Source of the DNA: Duganella sp. 1411
GTDB taxonomy: Bacteria > Pseudomonadota > Gammaproteobacteria > Burkholderiales > Burkholderiaceae_D
Direction of reading: 5' to 3'
DNA: 64,000 nt
Assembly (NCBI RefSeq): GCF_017833525.1
Contig: NZ_JAFICD010000002.1
Location: 682,001 to 746,000, forward strand
The notes under the pieces: generated by a model
Database searches by the model: none
Told to the model about the DNA's origin: nothing
What the model saw: only the letters and a program-made list of their open reading frames with translations
Program-made: the position numbers and the translations under genes
Part shown: positions 10,557 to 21,324 of the stretch, in pieces
Numbering within the stretch: position 1 is the stretch's first letter
Layout of the letters: each line of letters opens with the position of its first letter

Positions 10557-11087
10557 ATGAATTCGTTTGTGGAAACCATATCGCCAGCAGCCAAGAATCA
10601 CATCGAAGCCCGTATCGCTTATTTTAACGATGTGTCGCTTGCCATGGTGCAGACGATGCGCGAACTGGCAGAAGTGAACCTGCAGTTCAGCCGCAGCTGG
10701 ATGCAGGATTCCACGCAAATGCTGCAAACCGCATTGCTGACGGCGCCAAACGAGCGCGCCGACGCGACGCCGTCGGTCGAAGCGGTCTCGCAGAAACTGC
10801 AGAACTATCAACAGCAGCTGGTGAAGATCACCAGCGACTTCCAAACGACGATCAACCAGGTGGCGCAACAGCACGTGCCACAGACGGCGCGCACCGCCAG
10901 CGAACTGGCCGACGTGGTGACCCAAAAGGCCGCCGCCCAGACCGACCAGCAACTGCGCATGCAGAAGGCCGCCGGCAAGGAAATCCTCGACCAGGCCAGC
11001 CAATTCGCCCACGTCGCGGCGCAGAACCGCGCGATGCAGCAGCCGGCCTCGATGCAAAGCGATGAAAACAAGGGCAACAAAAGCTAA
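10557..11087 (+). CDS. phaP: Phasin family protein
   Basis: A 176-residue helical protein of the phasin family, which coats polyhydroxyalkanoate granules. It is rich in Gln and Ala with long amphipathic helices (IEARIAYFNDVSLAMVQTMR, LQNYQQQLVKITSDFQTT). The chosen ATG follows GAGGAG by six bases; a longer in-frame version from 10452 lacks family similarity. The 158-base upstream gap probably holds its promoter. PHA storage is common in Oxalobacteraceae. No PHA synthase is in this window. Confidence 0.85.
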   Translation: MNSFVETISPAAKNHIEARIAYFNDVSLAMVQTMRELAEVNLQFSRSWMQDSTQMLQTALLTAPNERADATPSVEAVSQKLQNYQQQLVKITSDFQTTINQVAQQHVPQTARTASELADVVTQKAAAQTDQQLRMQKAAGKEILDQASQFAHVAAQNRAMQQPASMQSDENKGNKS

Positions 11088-11121
11088 CAGCCCAGTACCA
11101 CCCCGCACGACGTTCCGTCGC

Positions 11122-11149
11122 GGGGTCGTACCCCACCGGGTACGACCCC
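11122..11149. repeat. GGGGTCGTACCC hairpin repeat, copy 1
   Basis: A perfect 12-bp stem GGGGTCGTACCC / GGGTACGACCCC with a CACC loop, 34 bases after the phasin stop and just before the convergent GST gene. It lacks a T-tract on either strand. It may still end both transcripts. A related hairpin lies at 39737-39758. Confidence 0.7.
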
Positions 11150-11183
11150 TGTTTCCGTCGTGCTGGTTGGCAGCGCGCCCCGC

Positions 11184-11846
11184 CTACAAAAACCGCTCCG
11201 GGATATCCTGCACGAACGGATACAGCGAGAAATACGGTTTCGACTCCTCCAGCACCTGCTTGACCGACGGCCGCATCACCAGCCGTTCGAAGTACGCCTG
11301 CAGCTGCGCGTACTCCTCCGGGAACGGCAGGATCGTGCTGGCATAGAACAGCGCCGGCGCGGCCGCGCAGTCGGCCATGCTGAAGGCGTCGCCGCACATC
11401 CACACCCTGCTCGCCATGCGTTTTTCGATCATCTTGTAGGCCGTCTTGAGCTTGGTGCGCTCCTTGGTCTGGTCGCACTGCAGGCCGGTCAGGTGGCCGT
11501 TGACGATGGCTTGCATCGGCTCCTGCACATAGTTGTCGAAAAAGCGGTCCCACAGGCGCACGTCGAGCGCCGCGTCCCAGTCCGCCGGGATCAACGGCTG
11601 CGCGCCGGGGAAATGACGGTCCAGGTACTCGATGATGACCGAGGTCTCCGGCACGTCGCGCTTGCGCTCGTGGTCGCGGATCACCGGGAACTTGCACGGC
11701 GGCCACATCGCCTGCAATTCCGCGCGGTCGGCCTCCTCGCCCAGGTTGATGATGCGTTTGTCGAATTGGGTGCCGTTTTCATACAGCGCGATCAGCACCT
11801 TGTGGCAGAACGAGGCCAGCGGGTGGTAGTAAAGGGTCAAAGACAT
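11184..11846 (-). CDS. Glutathione S-transferase family protein
   Basis: A cytosolic GST of 220 residues. The thioredoxin-fold N-domain (LTLYYHPLASFCHKVLIALYE, then FPVIRDHERKRDVPETSVIIEYLD) has the cis-proline and the ES/TS glutathione-binding motif as ETS. The all-helical C-domain contains GDAFSMADCAAAPALFY, the usual N-capping box. The start at 11846 has AGGAG six bases upstream; the longer version from 11873 adds nine non-conserved residues. Probable detoxification by glutathione conjugation; the substrate is unknown. Confidence 0.87.
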   Translation of the reverse strand: MSLTLYYHPLASFCHKVLIALYENGTQFDKRIINLGEEADRAELQAMWPPCKFPVIRDHERKRDVPETSVIIEYLDRHFPGAQPLIPADWDAALDVRLWDRFFDNYVQEPMQAIVNGHLTGLQCDQTKERTKLKTAYKMIEKRMASRVWMCGDAFSMADCAAAPALFYASTILPFPEEYAQLQAYFERLVMRPSVKQVLEESKPYFSLYPFVQDIPERFL

Positions 11847-12012
11847 GTCGGCTCCTGGGTGCGGCATCGCCACGCGATACCAAAGAATTCAGCACATGAT
11901 ACTTCAGCCAAGCCGATGGCGGCGGACCGTGAATGTTGCCACACTTCAGCCCGTTCCGAGCCGGGCAATCACGCACCGGCGGACCCCGAACCACACTGAC
12001 AGGATGACCACC

Positions 12013-12801
12013 ATGCGCCACGCCCCCCATCTCAAGCTCGCCCTCGCACTGACCACCCTCTGCGTCCTCGCCGGCAACGGCCGCGCGGCCGACAAGCCCG
12101 ACGCCGACAGCCTGATGGTCGGCCTGGGCGCGGCCTACGTGCCGGAATACGCCGGCAGCGACGACAGCCACGTGGTGCCGGTGCCGTTCCTCGAGCGCAG
12201 CTACGCCAACGGCTTCTTCATCAGCACCCGGCGCGGCATCGGCTATCAAACCGACGTCGGCCCTGTCAACCTGAGCGGCGCGCTGAGCTACGGCGGGTCG
12301 CGCGACGAGCACAAGCGCACCTTCGGCGCCGGCTCCGACGCGCTCCGGGGCATGGGCGATATCGACGGCGGCCTGCAGGGCGTGCTGACGGCCAGCTACC
12401 AGCTCGGCAAGGTCGGCCTGAGCCTCGGCACCACGCAGGCGCTCGGCAAGCGCGAGAACGGTTCGACCTACACGCTGGGCGCCTCGCTGCCCCTGTACAG
12501 CGGCACCAACGACCAGATCGGCCTGGGGGCGTCGGCGGTCTACGGCGACAACAAGCACATGCGCACCTACTTCGGCGTCAGCGACGCCCAGAGCGTGCGC
12601 TCCGGCTACCGGGCCTACCGCGCCAAGGCGGGGTTCGAAACGGTCAGCGCCGCCGTCAGCTGGGACCACGTGATCGACAAGAACTGGTCGACCCACACGG
12701 CGCTCGGCTTCACCCGCCTGACCGGCGACGCCGCCGACAGCCCGCTGACCAAGCGCAAGACCACGCCGGTGCTGATGACCGGATTCAGCTATAAGTTTTG
12801 A
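12013..12801 (+). CDS. MipA/OmpV family outer-membrane protein
   Basis: A 262-residue outer-membrane beta-barrel of the MipA/OmpV family, linked in other bacteria to murein scaffolding or to beta-lactam and osmotic stress. It has a signal peptide (LALALTTLCVLAGNGRAAD), the family opening GLGAAYVPEYAGSDD, alternating hydrophobic strands and a C-terminal aromatic ending GFSYKF. Two ATGs are possible, at 12004 and 12013; 12013 is preferred because AGGA lies eight bases upstream. It is followed closely by a CPBP protease homologue. Confidence 0.86.
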   Translation: MRHAPHLKLALALTTLCVLAGNGRAADKPDADSLMVGLGAAYVPEYAGSDDSHVVPVPFLERSYANGFFISTRRGIGYQTDVGPVNLSGALSYGGSRDEHKRTFGAGSDALRGMGDIDGGLQGVLTASYQLGKVGLSLGTTQALGKRENGSTYTLGASLPLYSGTNDQIGLGASAVYGDNKHMRTYFGVSDAQSVRSGYRAYRAKAGFETVSAAVSWDHVIDKNWSTHTALGFTRLTGDAADSPLTKRKTTPVLMTGFSYKF

Positions 12802-12851
12802 TTGAAGTTGCCCAGGTGATATTATTGGACGAAAAATCAACACCTCGTTCA

Positions 12852-13727
12852 ATGATCTCCGACATCACCCTCGCAACTTATATTCTCTTGGCGGCCGCGA
12901 TCTGCGCCGCCTGGGCCAAACCGATCAGCCTCGGCCGGGCCGCCATCCAGCCCTGGCTGGCGTTCTTCGTCGCCGCGCTCGCCTTCGGCATGGCCGCCGG
13001 GGTGCTGCGCGCGCCGGCCATCGTCGCGCTGGCGGCGCTGGCCGGCAGCGCCTATCTGACGGCCCGCGCGCCGCAGCGCTATGTGCGCGTGGTCTGCGGC
13101 GTCGTCACGGCGGTGCTGGCCCTGGCGCTGGCGGTCCACAAGCTGCCCGGCTTCAACAACGCGATCGTCATCGACGCGGTGACGCTCTCGCCCGGCGCGC
13201 CGCCGTTCACGCAGTACGCCAACTTCGACAAGGGCGCCGTCGGCCTGATCCTGCTGGCCTTGCTGTGCAGCCGGGCCCGCTCGTGGAACGAGTTCGGCGG
13301 CGTGCTCAAGCAGGTCCTGCCGGTGCTGCTGGCCACGCTGGTGGCGGTGCTCGGCCTGGCCGTGGCGATGGGCGCGGTGCGCCCCGACGTCAAGCTGTCG
13401 CAGCTGACGATGCAGTTCATCGCCGTCAACCTGTTCTTCACCGTGGTGGCGGAGGAAGCCTTCTTCCGGGGCTTCCTCCAGCACCGCCTGGCCGCGGCCC
13501 TGGCGCGCCGGCCTTCCGGCCAGTGGATCGCCATGGCCTGCTCGGCGCTGCTGTTCGGCGCCGTCCACCTGCCCGGCGGCGCGGCGTACGCGCTGCTGGC
13601 CACCGTCGCCGGCGTCGGCTACGCCTACGCCTACCACCTCACGCGGCGCATCGAGGCGCCGATCTTGCTCCACATCGCCCTCAACGCCATCCACTTCGCC
13701 GCCTTCAGCTACCCCGCCCTGCGCTGA
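12852..13727 (+). CDS. CPBP family intramembrane metalloprotease
   Basis: A polytopic membrane protein of 291 residues in the CAAX protease/bacteriocin-processing (Abi) family. Conserved motifs sit in the last third: EEAFFRGFLQHRL (the EExxxR motif), FGAVHLPGG, and the final HIALNAIHF (HxxxN). About eight hydrophobic segments precede and surround them. The ATG at 12852 is chosen although its ribosome site is weak; a TTG at 12798 overlapping the MipA stop would also be in frame. Substrate unknown. Confidence 0.84.
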   Translation: MISDITLATYILLAAAICAAWAKPISLGRAAIQPWLAFFVAALAFGMAAGVLRAPAIVALAALAGSAYLTARAPQRYVRVVCGVVTAVLALALAVHKLPGFNNAIVIDAVTLSPGAPPFTQYANFDKGAVGLILLALLCSRARSWNEFGGVLKQVLPVLLATLVAVLGLAVAMGAVRPDVKLSQLTMQFIAVNLFFTVVAEEAFFRGFLQHRLAAALARRPSGQWIAMACSALLFGAVHLPGGAAYALLATVAGVGYAYAYHLTRRIEAPILLHIALNAIHFAAFSYPALR

Positions 13728-13749
13728 CACGACAGCAAAAACACAACAG

Positions 13750-13768
13750 GCTAGCATCGTGCTAGCAA
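13750..13768. terminator. Small inverted repeat after the CPBP gene
   Basis: GCTAGCA / TGCTAGC, 7-bp arms around TCG, followed by AAAATTT. It could end the CPBP transcript, or it could be an operator half-cluster because it abuts the first HutC-like site. Weak. Confidence 0.3.
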
Positions 13769-13771
13769 AAT

Positions 13772-13973
13772 TTGTATATACAACATTGCGATCGTCGTGT
13801 TACCTTACTTTCACCCCTGAAACATCGCGCCAGCCGGGCTTTCCCGGGCATTTGGCCAGCCGGCACGTGTACCCCACCCTCCCCGGCCGCGATAAATGCT
13901 GGCACGTATCCTGCTCTACAAGCTTGCTGTCCAGTTATTTGTATAGACAACATTATCCAACCTGTATAGACAA
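13772..13973. promoter_or_regulatory. Three HutC/GntR-type operator-like sites
   Basis: Three related 12-mers: TTGTATATACAA (13772-13783, perfect palindrome), TTGTATAGACAA (13939-13950) and CTGTATAGACAA (13962-13973). The last two are 23 bases apart, about two helix turns. They match the kind of site bound by HutC-type GntR repressors of histidine-utilisation genes, as far as I recall. They precede the TonB receptor/HutXWV-like operon. No hutC gene lies in the window, so the regulator would act in trans. The 13728-14088 gap holds these sites, the small inverted repeat before them and a leader hairpin; nothing coding was seen. Confidence 0.6.
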
Positions 13974-14015
13974 ATATGGGAACGATAAGCCTTAATCCGC
14001 CGGAGCGATGGGCAA

Positions 14016-14045
14016 GTGGCGCCCCACCATGGGGCGCCCCGCCAC
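14016..14045 (+). promoter_or_regulatory. Strong hairpin in the leader of the TonB-receptor operon
   Basis: GGCGCCCC (14018-14025) pairs with GGGGCGCC (14031-14038) over a five-base loop, extended by GTGGC/GCCAC on the flanks. It lies between the operator sites and the receptor start, about 45 bases before the ATG. It may stabilise or attenuate the mRNA; function not known. Confidence 0.4.
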
Positions 14046-14088
14046 GTAATGGTGCAATTTCATGCAGCTAGACCAGAGGGAAATCAAC

Positions 14089-16386
<2,298 letters not shown>

Positions 16387-16418
16387 GCGGGCGCGCGCCA
16401 ACTTCAAGGGAGGGGTTC

Positions 16419-17459
16419 ATGACGCGACTTCATCAGCTCCCCGCCGCCGTGCTGCTGGCCGCCGCCTGCTCCGCGCAAGCGGCGCCGGCCGGGGCCCCGG
16501 CGGCGTCGACTTGGTGCGCCGGCGGCAAGACCGTCAACTTCGCCGGCCTGAACTGGGAAAGCGCGCGCCTGCTGACCGAGGTCATGCGCTACGTGCTGGA
16601 ACAGGGTTACGGTTGCAAGACCGATGCGCTGCCCGGCAACAGCATCGCCATGGAACTGGCGTTGTCGCGCAACGACATCCAGGTCTTCGCCGAGGAGTGG
16701 ATCGGCCGCAGCACGGCATGGAACGACGCGGCCAAGGCCGGCAAGGTGGTGGGCATGGGCGAGATCATCAAAGGCGCGGTCGAAGGCTGGTACGTGCCGG
16801 AATACCTGGTGCTGGGCGACGCCCGACGCGGCATCAAGGCGCGCGCGCCGGGCCTGAAGTCGGTGGCCGACCTGCCGAAGTATAAAGATCTGTTCCAGGA
16901 CGACGAGGAGCCGGACAAGGGCCGCTTCCTCAACTGCCCCGCCGGCTGGACCTGCCAGGGCGTCAACACGCAAAAGCTCAAGGCGTACGGCCTGGGCGGC
17001 AGCTACATCAACTTCCGCCCCGGCACCGGCCCGGCGCTGGACGCGGCGATCGCCTCGGCGGTGCAGCGCGGCCGGCCGGTGCTGTTCTACTACTGGAGCC
17101 CGACGGCGATGATGGGCCGCTACAAGTTCATCCGCCTGGAAGAGCCGGCGTTTTCGCAAGCGTGCTGGGAAACGCTGACCAACCAGAACAACACCAAGCC
17201 GTGCGGCACCGTCAACCCGCCCAACAAGCTGCAGGTGGGCGTGTCGCGCGTGTTCCACGACGCCGATCCGGTGTTGATGGCGCTGTTCGACAAGATGAAC
17301 ATGCCGGCCGATCTGCTCAACGCGCTGCTGGCCGAGCGCGAAGCGAAAAAGATCGAGCCGGCCTTGCTGGCGCGGCAATTCCTGCAGCGCCAACCGGCCA
17401 TCTGGCAGGCCTGGATGCCGGCCGCCAACGCCGCCAAAATCAGCGCAAGTCTTAAATGA
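16419..17459 (+). CDS. hutX: ABC transporter substrate-binding protein, HutX/ProX type
   Basis: A periplasmic binding protein of 346 residues in the OpuAC/ProX group that includes HutX of the histidine importer HutXWV. Signal peptide MTRLHQLPAAVLLAAACSAQA. Conserved features include VNFAGLNWESARLLTEVMRY, IQVFAEEWIGRSTAWN and VLFYYWSPTAMM, where aromatic residues usually box a cationic or amino-acid ligand. The start has AAGGGAGGGG upstream, 32 bases after the receptor stop. A longer frame reaching back to 15705 overlaps the receptor and is not real. Choline or betaine cannot be excluded as ligand; the downstream HAL-like gene favours histidine or urocanate. Confidence 0.8.
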   Translation: MTRLHQLPAAVLLAAACSAQAAPAGAPAASTWCAGGKTVNFAGLNWESARLLTEVMRYVLEQGYGCKTDALPGNSIAMELALSRNDIQVFAEEWIGRSTAWNDAAKAGKVVGMGEIIKGAVEGWYVPEYLVLGDARRGIKARAPGLKSVADLPKYKDLFQDDEEPDKGRFLNCPAGWTCQGVNTQKLKAYGLGGSYINFRPGTGPALDAAIASAVQRGRPVLFYYWSPTAMMGRYKFIRLEEPAFSQACWETLTNQNNTKPCGTVNPPNKLQVGVSRVFHDADPVLMALFDKMNMPADLLNALLAEREAKKIEPALLARQFLQRQPAIWQAWMPAANAAKISASLK

Positions 17460-17466
17460 GGTAGTT

Positions 17467-18348
17467 ATGTCATCCTTTCCCGAAGCGCTCAGCATTTCCC
17501 TGGTCGAGCCGATCAACACGGCGGTCGACGCCGTCAACAGCCGGTTCGGCGACACCTTCCACGACGCCTCGATCTGGCTGCTGCGCCACGTGCTGGTACC
17601 GTTCGAGGGCGCGCTGCGCGCCCTGCCCTGGTGGCTGGTGCTAGCCGCCGTCTTCCTGCTGAGCCTGCACGCGACGCGGCGCCTGGCGCACGCCATTGGC
17701 TTCACCCTGTGCCTGCTGCTGGTGGGCGCGTTCGGGCTGTGGGACCAGCTGATCCAGACGCTCGCGCTGGTCATCGTCGCCACCTCGATCTCGGTGGCGC
17801 TGGCGATCCCGCTGGGCATCCTCAGCGCCCGCAGCAACGCGCTGCGCAACGTGCTGATGCCGGTCATGGACGTGATGCAGACCATGCCCAGCTTTGTGTA
17901 CCTGGTGCCGGTGCTGATGCTGTTCGGCCTGGGCAAGGTGCCGGCCATCCTGGCCACCATCATCTACGCCACGCCGCCGCTGCTGCGCCTGACCGACCTG
18001 GGCATCCGCCAGGTCGGCGAGGAGCTGGTCGAGGCGGCCACGTCGTTCGGCACCACCGGCTGGCAGTTGCTGATCGAGGTGCAGCTGCCGCAGGCGCGGC
18101 CCAGCATCATGGCCGGCCTGAACCAGACCATCATGATGGCGCTCGGCATGGTAGTGATCGCCTCGATGATCGGCGCGCGCGGCCTCGGCGAGGACGTGCT
18201 CGAAGGCATACAGACCGTCAACATCGGCAAGGGCTTGCAGGCCGGCATCGCCATCGTCATCCTGGCGATCGTCATGGACCGCATCACCCAAGGCTACGGC
18301 AAGGACAGCCGCCAACGTCTGGCGCTGGCCGGCAAGGGGACCAAATGA
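17467..18348 (+). CDS. hutW: ABC transporter permease, HutW/ProW type
   Basis: An inner-membrane permease of 293 residues with about six hydrophobic segments. The coupling loop is EAATSFGTTGWQLLIEVQLP (EAA motif) and the family stretch MGLNQT is seen as AGLNQTIMMALGMVVIASMIGARGLG. It starts seven bases after the binding-protein stop and overlaps the ATPase start by four bases (ATGA), so the three importer genes are co-translated. Confidence 0.85.
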   Translation: MSSFPEALSISLVEPINTAVDAVNSRFGDTFHDASIWLLRHVLVPFEGALRALPWWLVLAAVFLLSLHATRRLAHAIGFTLCLLLVGAFGLWDQLIQTLALVIVATSISVALAIPLGILSARSNALRNVLMPVMDVMQTMPSFVYLVPVLMLFGLGKVPAILATIIYATPPLLRLTDLGIRQVGEELVEAATSFGTTGWQLLIEVQLPQARPSIMAGLNQTIMMALGMVVIASMIGARGLGEDVLEGIQTVNIGKGLQAGIAIVILAIVMDRITQGYGKDSRQRLALAGKGTK

Positions 18349-19178
18349 ACGACCATAAAATCGAAGTCCGCAACGTCTGCAAGATCTTCGGGCCGCGCTG
18401 GAAACAGGGGCTCAAGATGCTGCGCGACGGCGGCGACAAGGGCGCCGTGCTGGCCGCCACCGGCTGCAACGTCGGCCTGAGCGACGTCTCGCTCAACATC
18501 CGGGCCGGCGAGATCTTCGTCATCATGGGCCTGTCCGGCTCGGGCAAGTCGACCTTGGTGCGCCACTTCAACCGCCTGATCGAACCGAGCGCGGGCGAAA
18601 TCCTGATCGACGGCCGCGACGTGCTGACCATGTCCGGCGCCGAGCTGCGCGAACTGCGGCGCCGAACCATCAGCATGGTGTTCCAGGGCTTCGGCCTGAT
18701 GCCGCACAAGACCGTGCTCGACAACGCCGCCTTCGCCCTGCTGACGCGCGGCGACGACCAGGCGGCGGCCCACGCCAAGGCGCGCGACTGGCTCGAACGG
18801 GTCGGCCTGAAGGGCTACGAGGCCAACTATCCGGACGAGCTGTCGGGCGGCATGCGGCAGCGGGTCGGCCTGGCGCGCGCGCTGGCGGCCGACACCGACA
18901 TCCTGCTGATGGACGAGGCCTTCAGCGCGCTCGACCCCTTGATCCGCGACGACATGCAGGACCAGTTGCTGCGCTTGCAATCGACGCTGCACAAGACCAT
19001 CATCTTCATCACGCACGATCTGGACGAGGCGTTGAAGCTGGGCGACCACATCGCCATCCTGCGCGACGGCAAGCTGGTGCAGGTCGGTACGCCGGACGCC
19101 ATCCTGCAAGCCCCGGCCGACGACTACGTGCGTAAATTCGTCGAAAAGCGCGCCCACGCGGCGCCGCGGCCGGCATGA
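18345..19178 (+). CDS. hutV: ABC transporter ATP-binding protein, HutV/ProV type
   Basis: The 277-residue ATPase of the importer. Walker A is GLSGSGKST, the Q-loop is VFQGFGLMPHKTVLDN, the signature LSGGMRQRVGLARAL, Walker B ILLMDEAFSALDPL and the switch His lies in FITHDLDEAL. The Q-loop wording and the long N-terminal insert before Walker A match the ProV/HutV group. There is no C-terminal CBS pair, unlike osmosensing ProV/OpuAA, which fits nutrient uptake rather than osmoregulation. It overlaps both neighbours by ATGA. Confidence 0.87.
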   Translation: MNDHKIEVRNVCKIFGPRWKQGLKMLRDGGDKGAVLAATGCNVGLSDVSLNIRAGEIFVIMGLSGSGKSTLVRHFNRLIEPSAGEILIDGRDVLTMSGAELRELRRRTISMVFQGFGLMPHKTVLDNAAFALLTRGDDQAAAHAKARDWLERVGLKGYEANYPDELSGGMRQRVGLARALAADTDILLMDEAFSALDPLIRDDMQDQLLRLQSTLHKTIIFITHDLDEALKLGDHIAILRDGKLVQVGTPDAILQAPADDYVRKFVEKRAHAAPRPA

Positions 19179-20722
19179 ACGGGGGCACGGCCATGCAAAC
19201 GGACATCGTGGTATTGAGCGCGGCGGCCCCGGCCACCTACCAGCAAGTGGTCATGGTGGCGCGCGGCGCCCGCCTGGAACTGAGCGACGCCTTGTGGGAA
19301 CGCATCGGCAACGCCCGGCTCATCGTCGAGCGCATCGTCGCCGACGGCGTCAAGGCCTACGGCATCAACACCGGCCTCGGCGCGCTGTCCGAGGTGGTGC
19401 TGAGCGGCGCCCAACTGGGCGAGCTGTCGCGCCGCACGCTCAAGAGCCACGCCTGCGGGCTGGGCGCGCCGCTGGGCGTGGTCGAAACGCGCGCCATCAT
19501 GTGCGCGCAGATCGTCAACTACAGCCGCGGCCACTCCGGCGTCAGCGCGCCGGTGGTGCGCCAGTTGCTGGACTTCCTCAACGAGGGGCTGACCCCGGTG
19601 GTGCCGGCGCAGGGCTCGGTCGGCTACCTGACCCACATGGCCCACATCGGCCTGGCCCTGATCGGGCTGGGCGAGGTGCGCTTCCGCGGCCAGCTGATGC
19701 CGGCCGGCGCGGCGCTGGCGATGCTGGGCATGCAACCGGTCGCGCTGGGCGCCAAGGACGGCCTGAGCCTGGTCAACGGCCTGCCCTGCATGACCGGCCT
19801 GCTGTGCCTGGCGCTGGACCACGCCAAGCGGCTGGCCTGCTGGGCCGATATGATAGGCGCGATGAGCTTCGAGGCGCTGCGCGGCCAGCTCAGCGCCTTC
19901 GACGCCGAGGCGATGGCGCAAAAGCCCTATCCGGGCCAGCTGCGGGTGGCGGCCAACCTGCGCGCGCTGCTGGCCGACAGCGCGGTGCTGCAAAGCGGCG
20001 AAGGCATCCGCACCCAGGATGCGCTGAGCCTGCGATCGATGCCGCAGATCCACGGCGCCGCGCGCGAGCAGTTGGCCCACGCGGAACGCCTGATCGGCAT
20101 CGAGCTGCAATCGGCCAACGACAATCCGCTGGTGTTCGGCGACATCCACAGCTACCGCGTCATTTCGCAGGCCAATCCGCACGGCGAGGCGATGGCGATG
20201 GCGGCCACCTCGCTGTCGGTCGCCGTGGCCGAGCTGGGCGGCGTGGCCGAGCGCCGCATCGACCGCCTGGTCAACCCCTACGTCAGCGGCCTGCCGCCGT
20301 TCCTGATCGCCGAAAGCGGCGTCAATTCGGGGCTGATGATCGTGCAGTACGCGGCGGCGTCGCTGGTGGCGGAAAACAAGATGCTGGCACAGCCCATGGT
20401 GCTGGACAACTACATCACCTCGGCGCTGCAGGAGGACCACCTGTCGCTGGGCACGCCCGCCACCTTGAACCTGCTGCGCATCCTCGGCAACGTGCAAAAA
20501 GTGCTGGCCATCGAGTACATCACGGCCGGCCAGGGGCTGCACTTCCATCCCGGCATGCGGCTGGGCAAAGGCACGGCGCTCGGCCTGGCCTACTTGCGCA
20601 CCAAGGTCGATCCCTTGCTGGAGGACCGCATCGTGTCCCACGACATCATGCGCGCCGACTACCTGCTCGACGACCGCGAGCAACTGCGCCTGTTCGAGGC
20701 GGCGCTGGGCCGCGAGCTCTAG
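19175..20722 (+). CDS. Histidine/aromatic amino acid ammonia-lyase-like protein lacking the MIO triad
   Basis: A 515-residue member of the HAL/PAL fold family. Most hallmarks are kept: Tyr62 in AYGINTGLG, KSHACGLG, DGLSLVNG, RTQDALSLRSMPQIHG, ELQSANDNPLVF and SALQEDHLSLGTPA. The usual GSVGASGDLAPL block, whose Ala-Ser-Gly cyclises to the MIO electrophile, reads GSVGYLTHMAH here (GSVG at 147-150). The triad is absent, apparently through a short in-frame deletion, with clean frame around it. Classical deamination by MIO is therefore not expected. It is last in the receptor-importer run (ATGA overlap; alternative ATG at 19193). A HAL paralogue beside hutXWV is also known in pseudomonads, from memory. 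A binding, isomerase or regulatory role is open. Confidence 0.85.
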   Translation: MNGGTAMQTDIVVLSAAAPATYQQVVMVARGARLELSDALWERIGNARLIVERIVADGVKAYGINTGLGALSEVVLSGAQLGELSRRTLKSHACGLGAPLGVVETRAIMCAQIVNYSRGHSGVSAPVVRQLLDFLNEGLTPVVPAQGSVGYLTHMAHIGLALIGLGEVRFRGQLMPAGAALAMLGMQPVALGAKDGLSLVNGLPCMTGLLCLALDHAKRLACWADMIGAMSFEALRGQLSAFDAEAMAQKPYPGQLRVAANLRALLADSAVLQSGEGIRTQDALSLRSMPQIHGAAREQLAHAERLIGIELQSANDNPLVFGDIHSYRVISQANPHGEAMAMAATSLSVAVAELGGVAERRIDRLVNPYVSGLPPFLIAESGVNSGLMIVQYAAASLVAENKMLAQPMVLDNYITSALQEDHLSLGTPATLNLLRILGNVQKVLAIEYITAGQGLHFHPGMRLGKGTALGLAYLRTKVDPLLEDRIVSHDIMRADYLLDDREQLRLFEAALGREL

Positions 20723-21187
20723 TCAGCCCCTGGCCGCGTGGGCGGCCAGCTTCTCTGGCAGCTCCAGCATGTTCAACTGCGTGTAGTCCTGGTTGATCTC
20801 CAGCGTGACCGTCGCCTTGACCTGCTCGTCGAGCACCCGGCGCAGCACGCCGAGGAAATTCGGCGACGCCGACAGCATCAAATGCCGGTAGCATCCCGCC
20901 TGCAAGGCCGTCAGCAGGAAATCCGCCACGTCCCTGGCCAGCAGCTCCGTCTGGTGCTCGTCGGGCAACTGGCTGTGTTCGCAGCCACTGGGTGGCGTCG
21001 GCGCACCCGTATCAGAGCGGCTGTTGGATGCTGAATGCGGATCGATCTGGTCGTGTGCAAGTTCCGAGTTACGCAGCCGCGCCTTCGGATTGACCATGTC
21101 GTTGACCTCGACCAGCCGGTTCTGCTTCTCTTGCTGGAAAAAACGCGCGCGACCGGCGTTGGCCACGACTATCCAAGTGGTGTCCAT
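20723..21187 (-). CDS. Host attachment family protein
   Basis: A 154-residue protein of the host-attachment family (PF10116 type), named from plant-associated bacteria. The opening TTWIVVANAGRARFFQ and the end YTQLNMLELPEKLAAHA are typical. The middle (about 45-85) is a variable polar stretch. There is no signal peptide. The start at 21187 has GGAGGGAGG upstream; the longer version from 21322 runs through the promoter region. Its stop abuts the HAL-like stop with no gap, so the two genes are convergent. The function is poorly defined; the fold has been related to release-factor-like domains. Confidence 0.8.
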   Translation of the reverse strand: MDTTWIVVANAGRARFFQQEKQNRLVEVNDMVNPKARLRNSELAHDQIDPHSASNSRSDTGAPTPPSGCEHSQLPDEHQTELLARDVADFLLTALQAGCYRHLMLSASPNFLGVLRRVLDEQVKATVTLEINQDYTQLNMLELPEKLAAHAARG

Positions 21188-21324
21188 GCGGTCCTCCCTC
21201 CTTAAATCAAAGATATTAGACCTGCGCGCACGCACGGATGTTCCGCCGATGTGGAGCTTTATCGCGCGACAGGCTACACTGGCTGCGCATGGGCTTTTAA
21301 TGTTGGAACTCAGGGAGAACAAAT

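Noticed and set aside
12798-12851. TTG start for the CPBP protease overlapping the MipA gene
   Set aside because: Adds 18 polar residues before the first membrane helix without conservation visible; ATG 12852 preferred, though not certain.
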